Shown here: piece by piece, positions 22,266-28,946 of the stretch
Layout: every line of letters starts with the position of its first letter
Numbering within the stretch: the stretch's first letter is position 1
Origin: Bacillota bacterium
Lineage (GTDB): Bacteria > Bacillota > Clostridia > Christensenellales > Aristaeellaceae
Direction of reading: 5' to 3'
NCBI GenBank assembly: GCA_023415145.1
Contig: JAEZLW010000069.1
Span: forward strand, 1-28,946
Length of the DNA stretch: 28,946 nucleotides
Notes under the pieces: generated by a model
What the model saw: only the letters and a program-made list of their open reading frames with translations
Told to the model about the DNA's origin: nothing
Databases searched by the model: none
Position numbers and translations under genes: made by a program

Positions 22266-23291
22266 ATGAAAAAGCGAGTTCCGGATTTTGACAACGTGCT
22301 TTGTGCCCTTACACGGAAGTGCCCGCCGCGCCCGACGCTTTTTGAGTTGTTCATGAACATGCCTTTGTATGAGACGGTGAACGGACGGAAGTACGGCGGT
22401 GCGTACATGCTTGGCCAGCTTGCCTTCACAGCGGAAGCGTTTGCGAAGCTCGGCTACGACTATGTGACGGCGTATGCCAGCCGCATGGAGTTCCCGACAT
22501 CAAGGCGGGCGCACCTGGATACGGTATCCCTCAGCGGCGGCGGGCTGGTTTCCGATTGGGAAAGCTTCGAAAGCTATCCCTGGCCCGATCCCGACGGTTT
22601 CGATTACAGCCATTTGAAGGAGATCAAAAAGCATCTTTCCGGAAACATGAAGCTGATGGTCATGGGTCCTGGCGGCGTGCTGGAAAACGTGACTGCCATC
22701 GTGGGGTATGAAAACCTGTGCTACATGCTCTATGAAGACAAGGAGCTGGTCAAAACGTTGTTTGACCAGGTGGGCCGGCTGCTTTTGAAGTATTACGAAC
22801 GGGCATTGGCGTATGATACCGTCGGCTTCCTGTGCCTAAACGACGACTGGGGCTTTAACACGCAGACATTCCTCTCGCCCGCACAGATGCGTGAATATGT
22901 TTTCCCCTGGCACAAGCGCATGGTGGATCTTGCCCATGCAGCGGGCCGCCCGGTTTTGCTGCATTCCTGCGGCAATTTGCGGGATGTGATGGAGGACGTT
23001 TTTGCCATGGGCTTTGATGCCAAGCATTCCTTTGAGGATTTAATCCAGCCTGTGGAGGAGGCCTATGAGCAATATCACGACCGCATCGCCATCGCCGGCG
23101 GCATGGATGTGGATTTCATCTGCCGTCAAAGCGAGGATATTATCCGCGGCAGGGTGCGGGCAATGATTGCGCGCACTGACTCAAGGGGCGGATACCTTAT
23201 GGGCACAGGCAACAGCGTGCCTGCCTATATGCCCCCAAACAAGTATCTGGCCATGGTGAAGGAAGCAATCGGCTACGACCCGCTTGTATAA
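22266..23291 (+). CDS. Uroporphyrinogen decarboxylase-like methyltransferase-family protein
   Basis: The 341-residue protein is a single UroD-type TIM barrel. It keeps H233-x-C235 in VLLHSCGN but has GGMD in place of the second zinc-cysteine region, so a complete HxC...C site is not evident. CLNDDWGFNTQTFLSPAQM is typical of the non-heme UroD-like clade found beside corrinoid and sugar genes. AGTGGAGG precedes the ATG at 22266. It is the last gene of the corrinoid operon. It could be the substrate-specific demethylase, with the fused enzyme as partner, or the reverse. True heme biosynthesis is unlikely in this setting. Confidence 0.85.
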   Translation: MKKRVPDFDNVLCALTRKCPPRPTLFELFMNMPLYETVNGRKYGGAYMLGQLAFTAEAFAKLGYDYVTAYASRMEFPTSRRAHLDTVSLSGGGLVSDWESFESYPWPDPDGFDYSHLKEIKKHLSGNMKLMVMGPGGVLENVTAIVGYENLCYMLYEDKELVKTLFDQVGRLLLKYYERALAYDTVGFLCLNDDWGFNTQTFLSPAQMREYVFPWHKRMVDLAHAAGRPVLLHSCGNLRDVMEDVFAMGFDAKHSFEDLIQPVEEAYEQYHDRIAIAGGMDVDFICRQSEDIIRGRVRAMIARTDSRGGYLMGTGNSVPAYMPPNKYLAMVKEAIGYDPLV

Positions 23292-23524
23292 ATCAGGATG
23301 CAAGCACAGATCCGGACAGAAAACGATTTCTTGCCGGTTGGAGGTATACACCGCATCTGCCGCCTGACCGGCATTGCGCATTGAATGAATGCCAATTGCA
23401 TCCGCCGTCACCGCTGATTTATTCATGCGTATCCGATAATTGCATATACCGGCCATGATTGGTTTTCCTGCACAATCGTGCCTTATGAGCCACGCCGATG
23501 AAGCGCTCAATGTTTCATAAGACA
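23292..23524. other. Intergenic region with no supported gene
   Basis: A 114-codon minus-strand open frame (23181-23525) overlaps the 3' end of the preceding gene. It has no recognisable family and I do not accept it as a gene. The region may be a decayed fragment or the 3' leader to the terminator that follows. Confidence 0.4.
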
Positions 23525-23525
23525 A

Positions 23526-23557
23526 AAGACTTGCTAAATGAAGCAGGTCTTTTTTTT
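23526..23557 (+). terminator. Rho-independent terminator of the corrinoid operon
   Basis: AAGACTTGCT (23526-23535) pairs with AGCAGGTCTT (23542-23551) with one wobble pair, around a 6-base loop and followed by a T-run. It separates the corrinoid operon from the second transporter operon. Confidence 0.88.
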
Positions 23558-23568
23558 AAACATTCAAC

Positions 23569-23600
23569 AAATTCGCAAGATATGAAAAAAATTCGCAAGA
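23569..23600 (+). promoter_or_regulatory. Two direct repeats 20 bases apart, candidate AraC-type operator
   Basis: AAATTCGCAAGA occurs at 23569-23580 and again at 23589-23600, a spacing of exactly two helical turns. No good -35/-10 pair is seen downstream (only a TAAAAT-like -10 at 23630-23635), which fits an activator-dependent promoter. The AraC-family gene at 27821 at the end of this operon is the likely regulator. Confidence 0.5.
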
Positions 23601-23702
23601 ATTGATGAGCGGCTTGAATGGTTTCACGATAAAATAATTACATTAAGTTACAAGTGGTTATGGGACGGCAAAAATTCAATATTGTAAGGGGGTACATGTC
23701 CA

Positions 23703-25364
23703 ATGAAAAAAATCCTTTCTCTGTTGCTGGTTCTGTTCTTGGCATTGGCGTATGCGCCAATCGGTACCGCATCGGGCACATTGACTCCGGATCCGGAAAC
23801 CGGCCTCATTCCCATGCCAGATGCCGACAAGCCCATTACTTTCACCTGCTTTGTACGCGACCCCGGCCAGGTGCCCGCCAAGGACAATCCTGCCATCAAA
23901 AAGATCCAAGAGCTTACAGGCGTCACCATTGAATTCGAGTTTCTGGTCGGGGATCTGGACCAGAAAATCGGTGTGATGCTGGCCGGCGGCGAATATCCCG
24001 ACATCATCATGGGCGGCGGTGCCCGTTATGTCGAAGGCGGCGCGCTGATTCCGCTGGAGGACATGCTTCCCAATTATCCCAATCTGGTACAGCAATACGA
24101 ACCGCATTACGACAATATGCGCAATGCGTTCGGCGACGGGCATATGTACTGGCTTGAGATATACAGCGTTGAGCAATACCAGTCCCCGATTTTCCAAAAC
24201 GGCGGCGCCGGCTTCTTCATCCAAAAGGATGTGCTGGCCGAGGCCGGTTACGTGAACCCCAAGACGATTGACGAATACTTTGACCTGATTCAAAAGTACC
24301 AGGCAAACCATCCTGAAATCAATGGCGTAAAAACCATCGGGTTCGAAATTCTGACCGATGGCTGGCGTTCCTTCTGCCTGCGCAATCCCGCCATGCATCT
24401 GCTGGGCAACAGCAATCAGGGTGACGTTTTTGTAGACTATGCCACGAATGTTGCGTCGTATTACCAGATTTCCGACGCCGCGAAGGGCTACTACAAGAAG
24501 CTGAACGATATGTATCATGCCGGCGTCATCCAGGCTGATACGCTGACGCAAAGCTATGACGAATACATTGCCCGCATGTCAACAGGCGCGGTGCTGGGCA
24601 TGTTCGACCAGCGGTGGAATTTCGCCAATGCTGAGAATCTGATTTTTGCGGATGGCAAATTTGAACACACTTACGTTTCCGTGCCGATCGCGAACCCCGG
24701 TGTGGAAGCCTGCTATCTGGACGCCAAGAGCGGCATTGTCAACGGAAGCGGCGGCGTGGGCATCACCACAAGCTGCAAGGATCCCCAAAGGGTTCTGGCA
24801 TTCTGGAACTGGCTGCTCCAAAGGGAAGTACAGGATTACCTGAACTGGGGCGTTGAAGGCGTTGATCACATTGTCACGCCCGAGGGCGGCAAGTATTTGA
24901 CCCCCGAACGCCGCGCCATCGTGAAGGATGTTGCGCTGAACCGCGACAAGACCGCTGCGACGCTGCTCAACTATACACCCAAACGCCAGGGCCTGTATGA
25001 GGACGGCGCTCCCTGCACCCCGGCGGATTCTGCGGACGAATACCTGATGCAGCAAGGCGAATACGATCAGGCGTTCCTCAAAGCATTTGGGATCAAGTAT
25101 CAGGCCGAGTTGTTGAATCCCCCCTTCAAGCATCCCAAGTATTACCCCGTATGGGCCTTCGTGATTGAAGATGCGAGCCCCTCAGCAATCGCAAAAGCCA
25201 AACTGGAAAACCTTGGCATGACGTATTACCCGCAGCTCATCTTGTGTGATCCCAGTGAGTATGACGCCAAGTGGGATGAGTTCCTGGCGGCCTGGGAAGC
25301 AGCGGGCGTACAACCGTACCTTGACGATGTCAACAGGCAGATTCAGGAAAAGATAAACCGCTAA
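23703..25364 (+). CDS. Extracellular sugar-binding protein of the second ABC transporter
   Basis: The 553-residue protein has a Sec signal (MKKILSLLLVLFLALAYAPI then GTASG) and a large LplA/YtcQ-type binding-protein fold with DNPAIKKIQELTGVTIEFEF and a C-terminal region rich in aromatic residues. There is no cysteine in the signal region, so it is not a lipoprotein. A GGGGG site precedes the ATG. It differs clearly in sequence from the first binding protein, so the ligands probably differ. It heads the operon with the two permeases that follow. Confidence 0.92.
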   Translation: MKKILSLLLVLFLALAYAPIGTASGTLTPDPETGLIPMPDADKPITFTCFVRDPGQVPAKDNPAIKKIQELTGVTIEFEFLVGDLDQKIGVMLAGGEYPDIIMGGGARYVEGGALIPLEDMLPNYPNLVQQYEPHYDNMRNAFGDGHMYWLEIYSVEQYQSPIFQNGGAGFFIQKDVLAEAGYVNPKTIDEYFDLIQKYQANHPEINGVKTIGFEILTDGWRSFCLRNPAMHLLGNSNQGDVFVDYATNVASYYQISDAAKGYYKKLNDMYHAGVIQADTLTQSYDEYIARMSTGAVLGMFDQRWNFANAENLIFADGKFEHTYVSVPIANPGVEACYLDAKSGIVNGSGGVGITTSCKDPQRVLAFWNWLLQREVQDYLNWGVEGVDHIVTPEGGKYLTPERRAIVKDVALNRDKTAATLLNYTPKRQGLYEDGAPCTPADSADEYLMQQGEYDQAFLKAFGIKYQAELLNPPFKHPKYYPVWAFVIEDASPSAIAKAKLENLGMTYYPQLILCDPSEYDAKWDEFLAAWEAAGVQPYLDDVNRQIQEKINR

Positions 25365-25383
25365 ACCAAAGCCGGGCACTACA

Positions 25384-25426
25384 ATCCCTGCAATTTACGG
25401 GACGCCATCCGGTAAATTGCAGGGAT
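25384..25426 (+). promoter_or_regulatory. 15-bp stem-loop between binding-protein and permease genes
   Basis: ATCCCTGCAATTTAC (25384-25398) and GTAAATTGCAGGGAT (25412-25426) form a perfect 15-bp stem around a 13-base loop, without a T-run. It lies 19 bases after the binding-protein stop. It probably protects the upstream mRNA or partly terminates transcription, giving more binding protein than permease. Confidence 0.65.
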
Positions 25427-25488
25427 CATCCGTTTTATCACTGCCTTACGCGGTGCATATCTTCTGTCTTTAAAGTGGGGTATGGAAA

Positions 25489-26415
25489 ATGATGTATGCC
25501 AAAGGCCGGCGGTCTTTTGGGGCGAGGGTGAAGGCTCAAAAGGCGCTTTTCTTTATGATCATCCCTTGCATGATTTTTACATTTGTATTCAGTTACTATC
25601 CGCTCTCCGGCTGGATCATGGCGTTTCAAAACTTCAAGCCGGCCAAGGGATATTTTGGCTCTAAATTTGTCGGCCTGTATCAGTTCGAATTTCTGTTCTC
25701 AAGCCCGGAGGTTTGGTATACGATACGCAACACCCTGGCCATGTCTACCATCTCTTTGGTTCTTGGATTCATTTTTTCGATTTCCTTTGCACTCTTGATA
25801 AATGAAATCAGAGCATTGAAGTTCAAAAAGCTGACACAGACAGTTTCTTACCTCCCGCACTTTTTGAGCTGGGTTATTGTTTGTTCGATCATTTCAAGCA
25901 TGCTCTCTTCGGACGGCCCCGTCAACAATGTGTTGCTGGCATTTGGAATCATCAAGAAACCCATTTTGTGGCTTGGACAAAAGGATTTGTTCTGGTGGGT
26001 GACTGGCTTTGCCAATGTATGGAAGGAAATGGGCTGGAACTCGATCATCTATATCGCGGCGATATCCGGCATCGATCCTTCCCTGTATGAAGCGGCAGAA
26101 ATAGACGGGGCCAACCGTTACCGCCGCATGTGGCATGTTACGCTGCCCAGCATACGTTCAACGATTTTGATCATTATGATTTTGAATCTGGGCTGGATCT
26201 TGAATGCGGGCTTTGAGATTCCATATCTTCTGGGCGGCGGCCTTGTGCAGGACGTGTCGCAGACCATTGACATCTATGTGGTCCGGTTTGGCATAGGCAT
26301 TGGCAATTATTCGCTGGCGACCGCGGCGGGCATGTTCAAGTCTGTGGTTTCCATTCTTCTTGTAACAAGCGCAAACATAGCTGCCGCACGGCTCGGCGAA
26401 GATAATTTGTTCTAA
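25489..26415 (+). CDS. Sugar ABC transporter permease (LplB/MalF type)
   Basis: The 308-residue membrane protein has about six hydrophobic segments and the EAA loop EAAEIDGANRYRRMWHVTLP (from residue 201). It starts at the first of two tandem ATG codons (25489 and 25492), after a GGGG run 8 bases upstream; the second ATG is an alternative. It is the first permease of the second transporter and lies in the usual order: binding protein, permease, permease. Confidence 0.93.
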   Translation: MMYAKGRRSFGARVKAQKALFFMIIPCMIFTFVFSYYPLSGWIMAFQNFKPAKGYFGSKFVGLYQFEFLFSSPEVWYTIRNTLAMSTISLVLGFIFSISFALLINEIRALKFKKLTQTVSYLPHFLSWVIVCSIISSMLSSDGPVNNVLLAFGIIKKPILWLGQKDLFWWVTGFANVWKEMGWNSIIYIAAISGIDPSLYEAAEIDGANRYRRMWHVTLPSIRSTILIIMILNLGWILNAGFEIPYLLGGGLVQDVSQTIDIYVVRFGIGIGNYSLATAAGMFKSVVSILLVTSANIAAARLGEDNLF

Positions 26416-26428
26416 GGAGGTGTCAGTC

Positions 26429-27343
26429 ATGATAGGAGTAACTGTTCGCAGAAAAGACAGGGTGAAGGCGGAATCTGTTGTATTTCACACGCTCAATACA
26501 CTCTATATGCTTCTTGTTATCATCATCATGGTATACCCTTTTTGGAATACGATTGCCGTATCCTTCAACGACGCCCAGGATTCCCTGCGTGGCGGAATAA
26601 CCTTGTTTCCACGGATGTTCTCGGCATACAGTTATGAGATGATCTTTCGAAACGACCTGATGACGACAGCGGCGGTCAATTCTTTTCTCCGAACGTCAAT
26701 CGCCACAGTACTCGGGGTTTTCGTTTCTTCGATGATCGCGTTTGTATTGTCGCGCCCGGAGTTCATGTGGAGGAAGTTTGCTTCGCGGTATTTCCTTGTG
26801 ACTATGTATGTGTCTGCAGGGCTTATACCAAATTATTTCCTGATCAGGGACTTGAAGCTGATCAATAACTTTTGGGTGTATATCTGGCCGAGCCTGATCG
26901 GGGTGTTTAACGTTTTGGTCATCAAATCCTTTATGCAATCCTTGCCCGAGAGCTTGTTCGACGCTGCACGGGTGGATGGGGCGGGATACTTTCGCACATT
27001 CATACAGATCATCATCCCCTGCAGCAAGCCTGTCCTGGCGACGGTCGCGCTGTGGTGCGCTGTCGGTGCGTGGAACTCATGGTTTGATACCTTTCTTTAC
27101 TGCTCGGGCGATAAAAGCCTGACCACGCTTCAATATGAAATGATGAAGCTGCTGGCTTCCGCTTCTCAAACGGGAAGGGCCGATATATCCGTCTTTACGC
27201 AAAACAAAATGACAAGCACCATCACGCCAATATCCATACGTTCGGCCATTACAGTCGTAGCCTCGGTTCCGATCCTGGTCGTTTATCCATTCCTGCAGAA
27301 GTACTTTGCAAAAGGCGTAATGCTGGGCGCAGTCAAGGGCTAA
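26429..27343 (+). CDS. Sugar ABC transporter permease (YtcP/MalG type)
   Basis: The 304-residue membrane protein carries the variant EAA loop FDAARVDGAGYFRTF (about 177-191) and the C-terminal YPFLQKYFAKGVMLGAVKG typical of YtcP-type permeases, almost the same tail as in the first transporter. AAGGAGG (26414-26420) lies 8 bases before the ATG at 26429. A GTG nine bases earlier overlaps that site and is not the start. No ATPase gene follows. Confidence 0.93.
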   Translation: MIGVTVRRKDRVKAESVVFHTLNTLYMLLVIIIMVYPFWNTIAVSFNDAQDSLRGGITLFPRMFSAYSYEMIFRNDLMTTAAVNSFLRTSIATVLGVFVSSMIAFVLSRPEFMWRKFASRYFLVTMYVSAGLIPNYFLIRDLKLINNFWVYIWPSLIGVFNVLVIKSFMQSLPESLFDAARVDGAGYFRTFIQIIIPCSKPVLATVALWCAVGAWNSWFDTFLYCSGDKSLTTLQYEMMKLLASASQTGRADISVFTQNKMTSTITPISIRSAITVVASVPILVVYPFLQKYFAKGVMLGAVKG

Positions 27344-27388
27344 AGGCGGGATACAGGGTCCTTTCCTGCTACAGGATGGTCCGGCAGT

Positions 27389-27660
27389 TCAACCATGGTG
27401 TTTTCGTGGAATATCAGGGCTTTCCAGTCCGACCAGTCCGTTTTCGTATCCTTTTTGATACATGCCGGAACCAATCCCTTCTGCTTGCTCCCACCGCGGC
27501 AGAAGGATTGACACCGTGGTGACGGCCTGAACTGCAATGTCTATTGTGAAGCAGTGGTTTTCGATTTCCAGCGGATGGACAGCCGTCCATATGGCGTGTC
27601 AAAATGCGCATTCACCCAGGTGATGCCTGCGATGGGCATGGGCGATGCGTGTTTTTTTAT
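27389..27660 (-). pseudogene. Decayed alpha-L-rhamnosidase (GH78) C-terminal fragment
   Basis: On the minus strand one frame reads ASPMPIAGITWVNAHFDTPYGRLSIRWK and then stops early; the next frame continues ENHCFTIDIAVQAVTTVSILLP then GIGSGMYQ to a stop at 27389. Together they match the Bac_rhamnosid_C pattern (isPrP..GltW..A...TpyG.i...W....F.l.v.VP..T.a.v.LP..... vgSGtY). One deleted base in an A-run near 27560-27570 explains the frame change. The N-terminal catalytic part is missing, so this is a relic. It lies between the transporter and the AraC gene. Confidence 0.7.
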
Positions 27661-27761
27661 TGCAGACAGCCTGTTGTCTATGGGAATATCACCGAAGGCA
27701 TGAAACTGCCGTCGTCTGCCTCAGCAAAGCAAGCTAAACGGTATGACGGATGCAGCGCTTG

Positions 27762-27770
27762 TGCTATAAT
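27762..27770 (+). promoter_or_regulatory. Extended -10 promoter of the AraC gene
   Basis: TGCTATAAT combines a perfect TATAAT (27765-27770) with an upstream TG. The -35 region ATGACG (27743-27748) is a weak match. ATGCGT/ACGCAT repeats flank the leader between the -10 box and the start codon and could be an autoregulatory site. Confidence 0.6.
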
Positions 27771-27820
27771 GCGTATATGAGTCAATAGATAAGAACGCAT
27801 ATAGAAGAGGATGTAGTTTC

Positions 27821-28798
27821 ATGGAATCATGTAGCCTGTATGACCAGAAGATTCAAACGGGAGATTATTGGGCGACCGTGGAAGCTTGCTATTCACGCAC
27901 ATTGGACAACTTCACGATGGCACCCCACTATCACCCCAGAATAGAAATCATGTATGTGCTCAAAGGGACTTGCCGTATTCACATTCTTCAATTCTCCCGT
28001 GACAGCAGGGAAAAAGCTACCAGGGTGACCGGCCGTCATGTGGAAAATTTGGGCCCGGGAGAATATATTCTGTTGGATGCAGGTGTTCTTCATGCGTTGG
28101 AGGTGCCTTTAAACTGCTATATAGCCAATGCCGAATTCTCTATCCGAAAAGAAGAATGTTCACCGGTGACCATTGAAAGCTTATGCAGATCATCCGTCGA
28201 TTTCAAGAATATGGTGGAAAAGAGACGGTCTGTCATGCGTGGTGTGGACATATCCGGAAATATGTACACCGCTCTGTCTCAGGTGGTGGAGTGCTATGCA
28301 TCATGCCACCAGCGTGTCTCCCAGCGCGCGCTGATAGATACGGCGCTTGCGCATCTTCTGGTTCGTTTTGCACAAGAAAATCAGGAAGTGGCAAGCAGTG
28401 TGCATCTTCTTCTGCATGTGAAAAAGGCTTTGATGCTCTTGCATGACCGGATCCAGGAGGATGTCAGAATAAATGACATTGCGAAAGAAATTGGGATTAA
28501 TCCATCGTACCTGCAACGGATCTTCAAGCAGGCAAGCGGCCAGACAATGATCGAGTATTTGAATGCCATACGTGTCGAGCGTGCCAAATTCATGCTTTCC
28601 TGTACAGAAGATCCCATCGTGGATATTGCTGTCAGCGTGGGGTACAACTCTAGGCAGCATTTCTCCCATGTATTCACCATGATTACTGGTGTTTCTCCAC
28701 AAGAGTACAGGAAAAACAGCGTAAAACATCAGAAGCGGCAGCTTTATATGTTTGACAATATTGTTGATGATACTGTTGATGATGTAGCAGGGAGCTAG
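27821..28798 (+). CDS. AraC-family transcriptional regulator with cupin sensor
   Basis: The 325-residue protein has an N-terminal cupin-like ligand domain (HYHPRIEIMYVLKGT at about 36-50; GPGEYILLDAGVLH at about 78-91) and a C-terminal double HTH of the AraC/XylS type (about 200-300: INDIAKEIGINPSYLQRIFK, then IAVSVGYNSRQHFSHVFTMI and TGVSPQEYR). A purine-rich GAAGAGGA site precedes the ATG. It lies next to the second transporter operon and probably activates it. The two-turn direct repeat at 23569-23600 is a suitable target. Its inducer is unknown. Confidence 0.93.
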   Translation: MESCSLYDQKIQTGDYWATVEACYSRTLDNFTMAPHYHPRIEIMYVLKGTCRIHILQFSRDSREKATRVTGRHVENLGPGEYILLDAGVLHALEVPLNCYIANAEFSIRKEECSPVTIESLCRSSVDFKNMVEKRRSVMRGVDISGNMYTALSQVVECYASCHQRVSQRALIDTALAHLLVRFAQENQEVASSVHLLLHVKKALMLLHDRIQEDVRINDIAKEIGINPSYLQRIFKQASGQTMIEYLNAIRVERAKFMLSCTEDPIVDIAVSVGYNSRQHFSHVFTMITGVSPQEYRKNSVKHQKRQLYMFDNIVDDTVDDVAGS

Positions 28799-28946
28799 AC
28801 GCGAGTACTTGTATAAAATCTAGTAAAAAACAAACGCGTATAAAACCAAAAATGTCAGTATATATTACATTACAATTTTGCGTAGTCAAAATTTATTCCA
28901 CCTGATGGGCTGGTTTATTGTATGATGACTGTAAACGGGTGTACAG
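28799..28946. other. AT-rich intergenic end of window
   Basis: No gene is seen in the last 148 bases. The AT content rises and a TATGAT-like -10 box without a convincing -35 lies near 28921, so a promoter for a gene outside the window is possible. Confidence 0.4.

Noticed and set aside
22266..23291. Annotation as heme-pathway uroporphyrinogen decarboxylase (hemE)
   Set aside because: Its HSCGN motif and corrinoid-operon context point to the methyltransferase-like clade; no other heme gene is nearby.
23181..23525. 114-codon minus-strand frame after the second UroD-like gene
   Set aside because: Part of it is antisense to the 3' end of that gene, and no domain is recognised. It may be a remnant but is not supported as a gene.
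26420..26428. GTG start for the last permease at 26420
   Set aside because: The GTG overlaps the AAGGAGG ribosome binding site; the ATG at 26429 has ideal spacing.

Overview
The window looks like a chromosomal segment from an anaerobic, Gram-positive-type bacterium, most likely a member of the Clostridia (Bacillota). The reasons are AGGAGG-like ribosome binding sites before most genes, sigma-A promoters of the TTGACA/TATAAT type, CCA-encoding tRNA genes, LplB/YtcP-type sugar ABC permeases, AraC, RpiR and ROK proteins, and a corrinoid methyltransferase cassette. Genus and species cannot be read from the sequence.

Layout. Positions 1-900 are an insertion-sequence graveyard: the C-terminus and right end of an IS5-like transposase, a two-copy 59-60 bp repeat, and the start of an IS110-type transposase with its structured upstream region. 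A tRNA-Ser(UGA)/tRNA-Ser(GCU) pair with its own promoter and terminator follows (866-1180). Positions 8871-1482 hold a six-gene leftward operon: a ManA-like isomerase with an extra N-terminal domain, a ROK sugar kinase, an RpiR regulator, an AraA/FucI-type aldose isomerase, an aldose 1-epimerase and a LarA-type nickel racemase. Diverging from it at 9211 is a rightward operon of two sugar ABC permeases, a solute-binding protein, a clan GH-A glycoside hydrolase and a DUF6259 putative glycosidase. A corrinoid methyl-transfer operon occupies 17229-23291: corrinoid protein, UroD/MtaA-like methyltransferase fused to a thioredoxin-like domain, CobW GTPase, DUF2284 protein, RACo-type activase and a second UroD-like protein. 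A second solute-binding protein with two permeases follows (23703-27343), then a decayed alpha-L-rhamnosidase tail on the minus strand and an AraC regulator.

How it may work together. Both transporters lack an ATPase gene and probably borrow a shared one. Neither glycosidase has a signal peptide, so imported oligosaccharides are probably cut in the cytoplasm. The monosaccharides would then be epimerised, isomerised and phosphorylated by the leftward operon, with LarA acting on a 2-hydroxy acid. The corrinoid operon suggests that a methyl group is removed from a substrate. My leading inference is corrinoid-dependent O-demethylation of a methylated sugar, but nothing in the sequence fixes the substrate. 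No MtaB-, MttB- or MtrH-like partner is seen in the window.
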